A stretch of DNA of 64,000 bases from assembly GCA_002633005.1 (NCBI GenBank), contig NMRA01000019.1:1065942-1129941 (forward strand). The letters run 5' to 3'. The DNA is from Phoronis australis. Lineage: Eukaryota; Phoronida; Phoronidae. A model generated the notes under the pieces. That model did not search any database, was not told where the DNA came from, and was given only the letters and a program-made list of their open reading frames with translations. How positions within the stretch are numbered: the first letter of the stretch is position 1; each line of letters opens with the position of its first letter. Positions 22,801 through 37,800 of this stretch are shown here, one piece after another. The translations under genes and the position numbers were made by a program.

Positions 22801-25800
22801 TGAGGATGTGCGTATAATCCAAAATCAGTCATCAAAGAGACTGATAGCCAACTCGTTGCTGATCATTAACACAAATGACGTAACATACTCAAACCAAACC
22901 TTAAATTTAAAGAACTTCCAGGCAAATTTTTTCCTGGTTTTGCTACATCAGAATTTGGAATACCTACCCACCATTTACAAATTGGGAGTCAGAGCTAATG
23001 AATATTCAATAAACTGGACAGTGTCGCACAAAACTACACTAAAATATCCCACGAGTTTTTGCCTAGAATCTGTTTCAGCGCTGGCTAAATCACAACAAAA
23101 CCATGACAAGTGGTGTTCCAAGCACTTTGTCGTAATAGCGTCAACTTATTAAAGTGCAAAGACATTCAGAAATAAACAATTAAGCGAACCTCACACTAAA
23201 CTCTGACTAAACTTCGATAAAATTTCGACAAAAATTCAACTAAACTGCAAAATGATTCTGGCAAGAAGTTCACAGAGTACGGTTGGTAGAGTTTTGTCAA
23301 AGTCTGTTCAGTTTATTCTGAAAGCTTCTTTTCGTTATCCAGTTGCACATTATCTGAAACAGTTAAAACTGCATTTCCTCAGTATTTATGCGCCAAAAAC
23401 AAAATATGAAATAAGCCACTTTTATCTCATAAAATTAATGTATTCTTTAACACATACGACATAAAACCATCAGCAAATCAAATAAAAAATGCTTCATAAC
23501 TTTTTGGGGGTTGACCAACCTCAGAATTTGAAAATGGCGTATGCATGCATTGCCCGGGACTTTAGTCACCAGCTCATTCAGAAATAACTCAGAATCAGAC
23601 GAGAGTGACAATAAACCCCCCGAAGCATTTTCGTTTGGAATTCAACACTGACAACTAAACAACGGTGAAGGGTGAACAGCTCCTTAATTAACTCATTTCA
23701 ATTATGCGCACATATCTTAATAGTGAACAAAACACTATGATTAAAATTTAAGTCTGGAGGCGGAGCCTAATAACAGAAGCAGCGAAACTGTGCTGGACAC
23801 ACCCTCTGGCCTCACTTACTTATAGGAAGTGTCAGATTCTTGCTTGATTTGTGTAAGCGCTGTACTTGTTTTTAACCCATTTTTCAATGCCTCTTTTATC
23901 TGGTCCGATTCTGAAGTAAAAGAAAACAGCAATGAAGCAATTAGGGCAACAGAGAAAACAGGAAATAGAAGTATCACTCAGCAAGGGACTACAAAGAAAT
24001 ACTTTGAAAATGAGCATCAACAAATAATACAGCTCAATGTCATTGTTATCCAAACAGCATTTCAGCAGCCACACACTACAAATAGCGACGTCATCACATG
24101 CTTTATAGAAAAATACAAATTTATATAAAGAATATCAAAAACAGTTCCCTTTGAGTTGTTTTCCATAAACTTACCTGGAAAATATAATTATATATTCATT
24201 TTCCGTATTTTCATAACCAATCATCATCTAAACTTCAAATCCTTACAATCGCCGACTGAATGTTACAAGCCATTAACAGGGCATTCCTGCGCACCTTAAC
24301 CACACAGACAGATTTTAGGGAAGAGGAGAGCTCTGAGCAGCAACACCATAAACAGCTAAATCTTAGGAAACATTAGGTTGAACAAGAGAAATCTTATTTT
24401 CTCATATTTCACAAAGAAACAGCACCGATCCAAAGTAATCTTTTACCAAGCTCAAGTTCAAACCCGTACCTACGATCAAAGTCAGAAGTTGTTGAAAAGA
24501 AAAGAAAGAAGAGTTATGGCAATTATTTTTGTGCCAAATTGGTGACTTTTTACTGTAAAAACCTAGTCATCTGGAATAATATTTTAAAGCTAAATTTTCC
24601 AATTTGTGAACTTCCACTAAAGACTGGTTGAAGTTAATTGATTGCTTTTGAGGCTATATACACTGTCATCAATTTGACATTTTAACCTATTTGCCAACCT
24701 TTTAAAGCAACAAAATCCAGAGGTACCAGTCATGCCCCCACCCATCGACACCAGTTTTGCTTTAGGGCAGATAATCTCACTTCATATGACACGTACAAGT
24801 TGAACTTTACCTCAAACCACTAATTCTCATAATGAAATGCGTCCAATAGTTGTGCATGTGAAGATAAAAAAGCATGAAAAAAGTAAAGCAAGGCAAAGCA
24901 TTGAAATGTGCCCATGACTGCACCACAAGCGGTATACTTCTAGTTATATTTATTTAATTAGTAACAAAAATGGCTGCAACATGGTGTAGAAAACATCAAA
25001 TGCATCATTCTGAAAATGGGAAACGGTGTCATCTCCTGAAAAGATATCTATTTGCAAAACTTCATGAAAGTCCGCCACAGGAACTTAAAAGTTCTAAGCA
25101 AACACAAAAACTAAAATTGCCACTAGGGTTAGTTGGATGCGTCAAGAAATTTGCTGGCGCCATACCATTCAAAACAGGGAAGTGACCGCAAAAAAATTTC
25201 ACCAGCGGCCACGGAGGGGTTTTGGCGATACAGTACTAGTGGACGCCCGATGGACAGACAGGGCAGCATAATGCGCGCCATTATGTGAGTGTATCCCTGG
25301 AGCAGTTTGACAGACAACGAGGACAGCTCGTAAATAATACAAGAACAATGTAAAGCATTGAAATGAGCCCACGAATGCACCGGAAACGGTGTACTTCTAG
25401 GGGTGTTCATTTGTAACATAAGAATGGCCACTAGATGGCGCAAAATACATAGATTCCATCCGAAAACTGGTATGTGTCATCAAAGCTATTTATCAAATTT
25501 CATTACGAACATACATGCCAAATTCCACAACCATCCTTAGAGTGGTTTGATTGACAGAGGGGCAGACGCCAAATAACAAGACTCAAAAACAGTAAAAATG
25601 GCCACTAGGTAAAAGCAAAATACCACGAGTCAAAGCGAAAACCAGAGGATAACGTCAACTCACTAATAGATGCCTATCTGCCAAACTTTATGAAAATCCG
25701 TTGACGACCTTTGAAACTGAGGTAAAATTAAAAAATCAAAATTGCCACTAGGAGGCACACCGATAGTCGGATCAATCTGAAAGTCACTATAGTTTGATGT

Positions 25801-28800
25801 CAAGTTCATATAAATACACTTGTTAAATTTAATAAAGTTCCTTCAAAGGGTTTAGGATGTACAACCATGGGTGTAAAAAACTGCCACAAGGAGGACCCAC
25901 AGTTGTCAAGGACATCGGAAAATCATGGTCAGCTCTCCTCTTCAGATTAGGAACAAACATGCCAATTTCCACAATCATCCTTAAAGTGGTTTGGTTGACA
26001 GAGGGGCAGATGCCCAATAACACAGTCGAAAACAGTAAAAATGGCCACTAGGTGGTGCAAAATGCCTCGAATTCAATTGAAAACTGGATGATAGTGCCAC
26101 CTCACTAATATATGCCCATCTGCCAAATTTTATGAAAATCCATCGACGACCATTGGAGATAGAGGTAAAGGTAAAAAACTTAAGTTGCCACTAGGGGGCA
26201 CACCAGTAGTCCGATCCATCCGAAAGTCGTCGTCCTCTCTTGTCAACTTCATATAAATACACCAGCAAAATTCAATAAAGATCCTGTTGAGCCTTAAAGA
26301 GATACAGCCATGAGCACCACTGTCAGTAGTCAAAGTTGCCGGAAAATTATCGTCAGCTGCCCTCTTCGCAGTAAGAACATAGAAGTCAATTTTCTAAATC
26401 ATCCCTAGAGCGGTTTGGTTGATAGAAGAGTGGACGCCAAAAAAAAAACAGACAAGAAAACAGTGAAAATGGCCACTAGGTGGCGCAAAACACCTTGAAT
26501 ACGTCCGAAAACGGGAGGATGGCATCATCACACTAACTGCCAAATTTTATGAAAATCAATTGAGGACCTCCAAAGAAACTAAAATTGTCACTAGGGGGCA
26601 CACGGGTAGTCGGAGAGGTCCGAAATTCGTCGTCTTCTGTGGTTAGCTTCATAGGAACACATCCGCCAAATCTCATCAAGATCCTGTGAGGGTATAGAAT
26701 ATACAGCTGCAGATGCCGGATGCCCAGACAGAGACGACGGCAATATGCGACCACGGGTGCATAAAAAATGGCCACTAGGTGATGTGGAATACATCAAATC
26801 CAACCAAAAATGTGAAAATATCACAGTGTCCTTAATATTAAGTCCATTTGCCAAATTTTAAGAAAATTTGTCATGGAACTGAAAATACAGGCTTGGGGTA
26901 AACATAAAACCTTATAATTGCCCTGCAGAGCCAAAGTGGTGGTCAAATCCAACCAAAAAATATTTGTCATTCATTGTCACATTCACAGGAAAACACTTGG
27001 CAAATTCCACAAAGATCCAAGGAGAAACAAAAAATTGAAATTAACACTACTACGCTATGTGCAAGTTTAAACCAAAATACCCCAACACCGTGCCCAGCCT
27101 AATGCTTCCATGTGACCAGCGGTAACACAGCAGACTCGAGCAAATGCAACAACAAATTGAGGACTATTATCAAAAATCAATAGGTAATTACGGGCAATTA
27201 ACAAAGGTACGATAATTACTTGCTGCATCATAATGCCCGCATAATGGTTTAATAAAAAAACAGGTAATGAAGTGTGAAGGATCTAAGCATTGACTAGTAA
27301 TTAGACAGAAAGAATCATCGATGGCTGATAAATCAACAATGAGGTTCTAAACTTCAATCTCAGACTATTATTAATTTATAGAAAGCAAACTGTAAGTTAG
27401 TAATAGTCTGAGAACGATCCAAAAGCATTGACAGACATTTGCTCAGAGTATTGGTGACTGATCAGCCTCCATACGTTTTAGCGCAATAATCTGCTATGCT
27501 CGTATTTTGAGCCCTTGCTAGCCTTCAATGTTGACTGTTGCTCAAGTTCTTCATTTTTAGTCAGGGTATAAGGCAGCATATTTTTCAGAACGATGCCTAC
27601 TACAGTCAGAATCTTCCTTTTAACAACCAAAATCACTTCAATCGAATCAAAAGAATATACAGTCATTTTGAAAATGAGCATAAAGCTGAACCATCAGTTG
27701 TATTTCATAGCAGTAAATAATGGCATTATATTATCTCAGTCTAAAATAGACACCAGGTGGAGTAACTGAAGAAAATAGTCGAAGATCAATATGATCAGCA
27801 GTCTTTACAGCTGCAAGATGCCTGCAAAATCCTACTCGCCTACAATTTAACAGTTTTCAACTTTTGTTGATGAAATACAAAAGTAAAATGCCAAACCTAA
27901 AATTAGCAATTATAGGAGATGCACCTGTGAACAACCTGCCAAACATCGAAAGCAACCAATGTCTACTACACATCAGTAAAAAGCTTATGAAATTTCAGTG
28001 ACCTGTTTAACAGTTTTGAAATCGTGTTGCCGAGAACAATATGTTGCACCCATTCTACCACTCAAACCCAGCAATAACAAGATCCCTTCTCACTGGTGGA
28101 TCAGGGAACAAAAAATAAACAAACACTGAAGAAAGTGACTTCGACCAGTGAGAGTAGATTGCCATTAATTAAAATCTGCACAGTGCTTATTAACTAAATA
28201 TAAGACATCCAAAGTTGTGTACTATATTATAAAATCGTGTCGTGGAAAACCAGGTATGTAGGTGGCAGGACACGATTAGTCTGATGGCGGCGACAGAAAT
28301 ACGATTTTGCAGAAAGAACACACCGATAAAATTTGATTTTTATTTGCCTATTATTGGCCCATCAATAGACTAATTAGCCAATCAATGGTACCATTCTTTA
28401 CTCCAACTAATTAACTAATAATGCTCATCAATAGAACATCAATTAAACCTTTGTCAATGTTAAGCAGCACGTAAAATCGCCAACAGTTCCTCAGACACCA
28501 GGAATACCAAATTATGAATGCACTCCGCTAATAAAGAGGAATTAATTAACCTGACAATCAATTATCACACCAAATCAATAAATCCTGTCCTTTTTACACT
28601 GTGTGCACACACATCCCAAATACTAATAACAAACTCCACCATCAGCCATACGTTGAGTTTTCCCCATCCACACACAAGTGGTTACTCTTCTTTAACTTGT
28701 AATCAGAATTTGACCTTGACCTTCATTGCTTTATTTTTAACAAGTCTAGCATCCCACTACATGAACACTTTGTGGCATGACTTGACACCGACTCATTAAA

Positions 28801-31800
28801 ACAATATGAATCCCGTTCAATGAAAACTACAGACATACAGATGCCAAGACTCTATTCTCATCCACAGAAACATCAGTTTCTGTGCATTGCCTTATGCAAG
28901 AACACCAGTCAAGAACTTGGATGACTAGTCTTCGAGAAAACACATGATGCTGATATTTTACTGATATAATTGTGATTTGGTCCAGTATTGCCGACACCAG
29001 AATGCAGCCATGTAGTCCTTAAAGTCATTTAAAATCTACTTTCTCTAGGAACATGAGAAGAGCGTTGAGAGATCAAGAACACTAATGACAACATCCCACA
29101 AACCAGGCGTGCGTTCAGTAGACTTTAGGACCTATGCTAGGACATAGCTAAAGTCTAGTCAAGGTCACGTGTTCTCATTTAAAATACACGACAATATCTC
29201 ACATAATCTCGCGAAGTCTTGCTTTTTAGTGAGGTCCCAGCGTTACTGAACAGCAGGCAGGACAACTTTACAACATCGTAACTGGCAATATGCTCACCGT
29301 ACTGTGACAGGTTAGGCCTGTCAATGTCACTACTGCCCCGCCTGTCACCATCCGCCAATCGGTTTTCTTTATTCTCGTCGTCATTATGTGAATGGAAGTC
29401 GGACCTGGCTGGCTCCTCCCACGCACACCGCCCACTCACACCACTTAGGTTGGAGCCTTCATTTTCTATACCTTCATCAACTCGGTCCTATGGTGAAAGA
29501 TGTACCCATGCATTAAAAACAAGTATTCCGCAAACGCCATTATTGGAAAATAGTAAATAACTGATTAATAAAAATAGTAAATAACTGATTAATATTCAAG
29601 GGATAATGAGACTAAAAGCAGCTGAAAGCTTGAACACTTCAACCTCTCTGACAATGCTGTTCATGTCATACCCTTTAACATATGATTCCTCGTAAGAGCC
29701 CCAATTACCAGAGACATTAAATGATTGAAAGATCTAAGGTGTTAAAATGAATGCGTTTCTCAACATCAATTTTTAATCTTTGCTTTTTATTTCTAGTATT
29801 TTAGACAGTAAGCAAGAACAACACTTCTATACATTAGACTTTTCAGATGCTCACCAAGCATTCTCTGTCTGCGAATACCATATAGCATAAAAAAACTTGC
29901 AATGCCTCACTGTGTTATATCAATGCTCTACACATTGAACCATACAGATAATCACCTGTAAATGTGGGTCTACTTCAAAAACAGTCTCGCCTCGCCTCAT
30001 GTCTGTTATTAGCCACTGACCACCAGCACTGCAAACGATCACAGAAAGACGTCAGTGTGTAAATGCATTTTTACAATTCTCGATTGCACAGTTCTTTTAC
30101 ATTTATCATTATGTTCATTATGTGGGGTCAAAGTTCACGCCGTGCCCACCTGTAATGTATAGTGAAACTCAAGGAGGGAAACAGCAGAAATCCAAGGTTA
30201 CAGAACAACCCACAGCTCACTTACATGGGAAGGGTTTTTAAAAGCTCTATTATTCCTGGTCCATTCCAATGCTGGGCAGCTTTTAACTCTTCTGAACACA
30301 CACCAACTATCTGAAAGTAATTTAAATCAATGCTCAACATCCTTCCAGCAAAGTCGACACAAAAATACCCCAAAAAAAGTCAATTAGCAAAACATTCAGC
30401 TTCGTATTATCATTGAGTATTCCATATGAACTGCACAAATTTATCTAATTTGGTCAGGGCATTGTTTTGAATGTAAATACTGATATGTAGTCTGATGTCT
30501 GAACAGAGATAAGTTAAATGTCAGTAGCTGGATTTAGCTCTATAGCCACTATTTGGTGATGCTAAAGGTTTTCACGAAACAAGTGCACTAAGGCCAATTG
30601 TGTCCAGGACACGCAATGATACTTGTGAGACATCGTCATAACGCCAACTATGGACCCGCTTCACGGAAAGTGACTTAAGACTGAAGCCAGAAATTGTGCC
30701 TCATTCAGCGTTCACATTCCTTGCGATATACTTTCTGAAAGGAAGGCTAATTCACCATGTAAACGATCCTCGGACGTCATATTCTCCAACCCAAATCAGA
30801 CGGCAGATCTGCCTTCTTACTATCAGAAGCCCACATTCTAATGGTTACTAGACTCTGGTGATTGCACATGATTGGCCAGAACATCAGCATTTGCAAATTC
30901 ATGCAAAACCAATTACTCGTCAGACAGCAGACAGGATGACTTTGTGAAAGCTCATTTGAAGTGTCTGTACTGTCTGCCTTCTTACAAATATTCCACATCT
31001 GAACCCTCTTACTTCCATATTACTGAAAAAGGGTTTCCCATGTAACTGCCAGCACCTCACAGTTGAGCAATAATTTATTCTAACTGCTTGAATCCTATAG
31101 CAAGCATAGGATAGTGTATTGTGAGAGACATTCTACTTAGGTAACATGGGTATAAATTATTTTTTGGAAATGGTTATTTGGAGTGCATGACAAATTTTCC
31201 GACTTAAGCTCAAGGTCACCTTTCATGACACGGATGTTGGATGTTGGCTAATGCCATGGATACTCCAATGTGAACTTTTTTATAATGTATTGAAAGTTAA
31301 ATTACTGAGAAAACACTTTTCATTTCCTCACCATTTCCGTCAAATCTGTTGTTATCATATCAACTCTGTCTTACAAATTCCCAATAGTTGCTTATAATTC
31401 CCAACAAAAAATACTTCAACCCAGTGCTGAAGTGGGGCGTAGGCGCATGTAGGCGCAGCCAACCACCTTTTGGCATTTGAACGTAGTGCCTACGCACCGT
31501 AAGTTACGTTCAGTGTTCAATGTAATACGGTGGGCTATGGGCACCTACTTACCTCTTATTTTACTACTACAGCACTGCTTCAACCTTCAGTCAAATAAAA
31601 GAGACTTAGACTGATTGCACTGGAAAATACATATTTCTAAATGTTTTTTCTCAAGAGTTCAAGGGATGTTTAATTATTTACCTGGTTGAAGGAATGATTG
31701 TACGTTTTGAAATCAAACAGATGCTGCAGTGCCGTGCAGTTACCGACGAATAAAAATATAAAAAAGTAAAACTAGAAACTAAAATGACGAGCGTCGGTAC

Positions 31801-34800
31801 TAAAATATATCAAAATATCCCCACGTATCGAGCGATGCGCTCGTTCTCAAGGGTGTGCTACAGACTGCTCATTGTACTTTTTGTTAGACAGCTTAACACA
31901 TACTAGCTTATATTCTACAATCTCCTGTCATCAGCCACGATAAACCTATGATGAATGAGTAGCTCAAGGGTGTGTACCACACGCTGCCTCTGTTCCATTA
32001 GGCTTGCAGGCTTCCTACTGTGTGATACAGTCACATTCTCTGCTTGTACTACTATGTGATACAGTCACATTCTCTGCTTGTATGCCTCTCAAAATGCTGT
32101 CACTGTTTATTTCACTTCTTTCTAATTCATTTCACTTATTGCCTGATGTTGAGACATGTCGTCTCGAAATATAGCAACTATTTTAACTTGCCTCATAACT
32201 GCAGGTCTGATGATAGCAGATTGTATAGAGACTATGAGCGAGTATATATTGAGCTGTTTGACAAGAAGTACAGTCGTGCCTTCAACCAAGTTTGTGCCAA
32301 TGAAGGGCTGCTATCAAACTATACCTGAAGAAACTGGACATATCCTAACTGTGTGTTAAGTACAGCAAGTTGAACGTCATCTGTAATCAGCATATGTTGT
32401 ATTCGCGATTCAGTGCCATCTAGCGGACTATGCCATGAAATGTGGTCTCCGCTGCACAGGGTATTTTCTGAAAAGCATAAAGGCCACAGCGTTATCATTC
32501 TGAGAGGAATTTTAGTTTTAAAAAACTTTGAGAAGAAAACCAAAAGTTATCTCTTAGAAAATTACAAAAATTAATTACTACATAAAATCAAAATCCTGGC
32601 AGAGTGCATTACCCCATAAATTGTGTTTACACAAAATCTGTGAGGGAAATGACTCTAAATAATGACAGGTACACAGAACAGTGGGACTCCTATCAAGGTT
32701 ACGTAGAACCCTACAGAAACGTGCAAATTTCACTAATTTTGGTACGTCATACCTCAGAAATGACAGATCAGACTCATTTGGAATTCTCAAACTATGCTTC
32801 ATGCTTGTGTGGCGGTGGGTGACTCCTGCACAGTGCTTGTAATTCTCACCATATATGTTAACATATGGGTCACTTGAGGTTTGTATACTGGCAATTGTTA
32901 AGTAAATTTGACTGTGTTTGACACAGGTTGTGGCCAGCTGCATGTTGGCAGTTCTGGTTCAGGAGTGAAATAACTTAAAGGTAATGGTGTACCAGACTAC
33001 GATGCTCTGTTTGCCTAACTTCAATCTGAAGTTAAGGAACAACCAAATTTATCGTTAAACGTCATGTTTCTCCAAAACGTTGCGAGGAATTGTTTTCACG
33101 ATGTTCCTTTTTGTATGAAAAAGATTTTTGAGATGTTTATGAAGAAAAATATCGCAGTTCCCATCAAAACAAAATGATAATTTTGATAATTGTAACAACC
33201 TTTTTGAGACTTTACCTTGAATATTTACAGCAAATGAAATTTACCAATGTTCTTGAAACCGTTGTTTGGAAAAATTGGCTAAATTTTACTAAAAACACCT
33301 GGTCATGTAACCCAATTAAAGGCAGATAAGTATAAAGTCAAAAAATCAAATTCTAAAGACTTTCAACCATCAGAATATCAAAACCTTTACGGAGTTAAAA
33401 TCTAGTTTTTAACATAATTGGTTACATACACACACTTGTAGACAAGGCGAAAGTTGACAAGAGTGAGACACTATCTATGACATCACTATCCATATTGGCC
33501 AGTATGAGAAACAGTAGACTAACCTGATTGGAACACGTATCTCGCCAGGGCCTGCAGGAGGGCGGCAGGCCACGTGGGTGGTGCTGTCTCTCCAGACTCC
33601 CTCTTTAGGCGGAATGTCAGCTCGAAGCCGAACCCACTCGGACCGTCCATTCCCTTCGTTCTGAAACATGAACAATTCATGTTGTGGAAAGTGATTCCTT
33701 AATGTTTAAATTGAAAAATATTTTCCATGAAAGAACATCTTTTCACAACACCACACCCTGTTCAACAATATTCTCAGTCACTGAGTTTCAACAAACAATG
33801 AGCTTCTCAAATATTGTTGGCACCCATGCCAAGAGAAAAATGCAGAAAATGAAAAAAGGGGCATTTCGCTATTGTTTAGTTGTGAATCAATGTTTAATTC
33901 TTAACCAAAGCCTTTTGAGGTTTAAAAGCATTGACACACTGATCCAATCTTGAACTGTTTCCACAGTGTGGTCAGCCTTGAGAAAAGAAAATAGTAATTT
34001 TGACATAGGAATTGAAGAGAGGTTACAGTCTGTAGCATTTAATACAGTGTAGCACAGATGAAAGTAATATTCACGAACCTAAATACTACTTGTATGTATT
34101 TTTCCTGAACCATATACACATTGTCAGACACAGCAAAGACTTTAGGAATCCCAAGACTCGACATGACGAGTTTCAAGTTTCATTTGCAGCCTGCAATTTG
34201 GAAATGTGAGTGGAGCTTTGTCAACTCGTATTCGTTGCACGTCAGGCATTCCAACTCCTGCAAGCCAAACTGCCTCCGCCAAAAATGCCCCAAGAGGGTT
34301 TTTGTCAACTGGGAAAATATGGGCCTCACAAAATGGAAAACTGCCACAACATTTTTTGTATTTTGATCATTAAGGTTGTCAACCTGAGATTTATTAATTA
34401 TGTGCCAGCTGGGACTTTGACAAGGTTGCAAACGACAGCCTAGTAATTTGCATACTGTCCAGGGCTTCATCCTATTCTAATTACTTATTGGTAAAAATGT
34501 TTGATGGTAAGACCAGACTACTCATCTTTTACACTGAAAAACAAAAAAGCAAAGTATGTTCTCGCCAATTAAAGAATCATTTTCATACAACACAGACATT
34601 TCAAAAATCAAAATCAACCCACTATTGCGAAAAATTGAGCTTGTGAACAATCAGCAGTAAGTAGGTTCAGAACAATTGGCATGAGAAGTGAAGAAATCAA
34701 ACCAACCCATCCAATATGCCATCTGGACCCTGTTACAAATGTAGATCACTGCATCTAACACAATGCAGCACAAAACAAGATCTTCTCCAGACCACCCATT

Positions 34801-37800
34801 TGGCACCATTTATGATTGCCATGGAAACCTGCCATTTGAAACTATGTAAATACCTTAAAGTCATGTCCAAGTATTATTTTCGAGTCCCAGTGATTACGGT
34901 CATTAAAGCTATTTATAAGGATGGTCTCGGCAAAAGCGGTGACACTACAGTGATTAGAAGTCACTGAGTATTTTTGATTCTTTAAAAAGAATTGCTGTTT
35001 TCTGTAAGTTACTCAAGTCTAAGCCCCAATATACCAATCAAAAATTTAATAAAATCTTTCAAACCGGTTAGTACGAAAAATGAGCAGATACACATTATGA
35101 ACTGTACTTCTATTCATGGTATACCGTATTGTGTAATCTAACACACGCTACTTGATCTGACAATGAAATACAACCATCATACACCATGGATTGCAAAACA
35201 CACACAAGAAAATCAAGTACGCAATATTAACATTAAAGGCAAAACATTCATTTGTCACAGGGTGACTAAGCTGACTTATGTCACCACAAGGCAGGGATAT
35301 TCCTGGACTGCGCCTTTGCGCTATTAAGCATATGAAATACAGCTTTGCGCCAATGTGGGTAAAAAACTGACCAGATAAAATCTGACATGAAATTAAAAAC
35401 TCCACTCTTCCTTGAGTAAACTAAATTATTTGCCAATGTTGGAAAAACTGGCATTCTACCATTATTCTGCTGCTAAAATTGTGATCCGATTTTTGCTTTG
35501 GCTTTCCATGCCACGAAATATTGCGTCACCTTTTGGTCAATTTCTTTTTTTACCGTGATCTTGAAAATGATGTCAATGATACCAAAATCAACAGGCGCCT
35601 GCAGACGTCCAACATACAACTTGATGCTAAATACTAACACACTTCTTGAGAGATTGCGCCAACATTGTCCAAGTTAAAATTCCATTTTTCTGCTGTGAAC
35701 TTGCACCTGATGTCAAGGTCACCATAATTGAATGGCGATTGGAGACACTGCACCAATATGTTGGCAAAAAACACAAACATCTTCCGTGTTGTCAAAATAT
35801 GAATAAAATCTGAAGTTTAATTCACAAGATTAAAATTTGATTTTCTAGCAATGACCTTGAAAATGAAGCTTAGGCTACCAAAATCAACAGGCGTCTGGGC
35901 GTGCTCCACCTTGGAAGGGCCACCAATACTACTAGCAGTCAAATTTTAGCAGAGGCATTCCCCACTACTTTTGTGCTCTAGAACAACAATTCTCAAATAA
36001 TTTTGCAGAAAGACAACTGCCAAAATTGCAATTTATCAAAGACTGATTGCCCAGACGCAAATCATGCCAAAAGTTATTTGATTCATAACGTCTACACAAT
36101 ATAAACAGTCATGTACAAATCATGCTAGTACTAGGTCCAGAAAAACATTCTTATTTTGTGGGGAAATAACAAAAAACTTACACTTTCTGGCCATACTGTG
36201 CATTAAATAAGAGAAGAATTAAAGGAACAATTGTGAAGATACGTTCAGCATATTACAACTCAGAGACCACCAAGCTAATTTTGTTAATAATGTTGATGAC
36301 AGGGACTTCGACACTTCAGTTTTGGGGCCAAATATCCACTTCGCTGTCCTATCAAAACTAAAAATATTTAAAAATCACAGGAAATTCACCTTCTCAGGCC
36401 CCAAAAATTCACCTTCAATGGGGGATCCAGGGAGATTTCTACTCAAACAAAAATTCCCTTCTCAGAAGCCATAGGCAGCTTTCCGCTCAGGTGAACATGG
36501 GCCAGGGAGAAACTCAGAAGCAAACACAAGATTTACGGTCATTACCTTAGCCTAGTTCTTCCAACCACCTCAACAAGCCATTCTCGATGATCCGTGTGTG
36601 GTAAACAAGGTGTTAATTTGTTCAAGCCAACGTCATTACTGATAATAGACCCACAGGAAGTTAATTGGACATCGGGTTTTCAAACATATGCAGAGCTGTT
36701 GCTCCTTTTGAAAACAAGTGTTGGTTGAGGAAAACAAACAATTTGCATTGGGTCTTTATCACACATAAAAAGACAGCATAAATTTTACAGTCAGACTGGT
36801 GCTGTAAGTTCTCCAGAAGCACCATTGATCTTATTTTGCGTTCTCATTACGGGAACTTCAGTTTACTGAAGCTTCGCTAAAACTTTGCTAACCTTTTCCA
36901 CTAGACAGCAATATCATTTGAAGTTATCACTAGACACTGAAGTGATTGGAGTAAACACCAGATAATGCAGTTCATTCTACTCTCAAAGAACTGTTGAGTG
37001 GTGGATTCGAGGCTAACTGAATTGTTCTCCCACCATTTAGTTTTTAAATTAAAATGATCAGGCTGCATCAGATGTGTATTTCCTTGGAATATCTCATTGA
37101 GTCTCACGTAATCATATATTGTTGCCACTTACTTCGCAGAAGCTTTGCTTTGAGCTTTCACACTATACCAACGTGTTGGTGAGTTCCGAAGTTTCACTTG
37201 CAGTTTAATTACGGGTGTTAACCTTTCCCGTTTTCAGCGAAGTTTCACCTCTAGTGGGAAAGCACTTCAAGTCTCAGTTGAACAACTTATATTCCTGGTG
37301 GTTAAAAACTAGTAAAAACTGCATGTTCTTTCAAAATGAGTGAACAAACTACAGGAAAGTAAATGTTATAATCCTGATGGCTAAGAAACATGATTTCAAA
37401 TTCTGAACACAGCTCCATATGTTGTTAGGTAGATTTTCAAAGACAAAACACTCAGCTATAAATACACAAATCTGAAAAACAACAAGTTGCAAATCACCAC
37501 ATGCCAAGTCGTATTTTAATTCCTGTCCATACAATAAAGCAATGCTGCATAATTATGTACAGTCAATTTATATGAAAATGCTGGATGTGGTATGACAACA
37601 GGTATTTCATTGGGAATATTTTTTAAAGAGCAACTAAAAGCAAGACCGTAGCATTCTCTTGGAATACTTTTTAAAGAGCAACTAAAAGCAGAACCGTCGA
37701 GTTCTCTTAGAATACTTTTTAAAGAGCAACTAAAAGCAAGACCGTAGCATTCTCTTGGAATACTTTTTAAAGAGCAACTAAAAGCAGAACCGTCGAGTTC

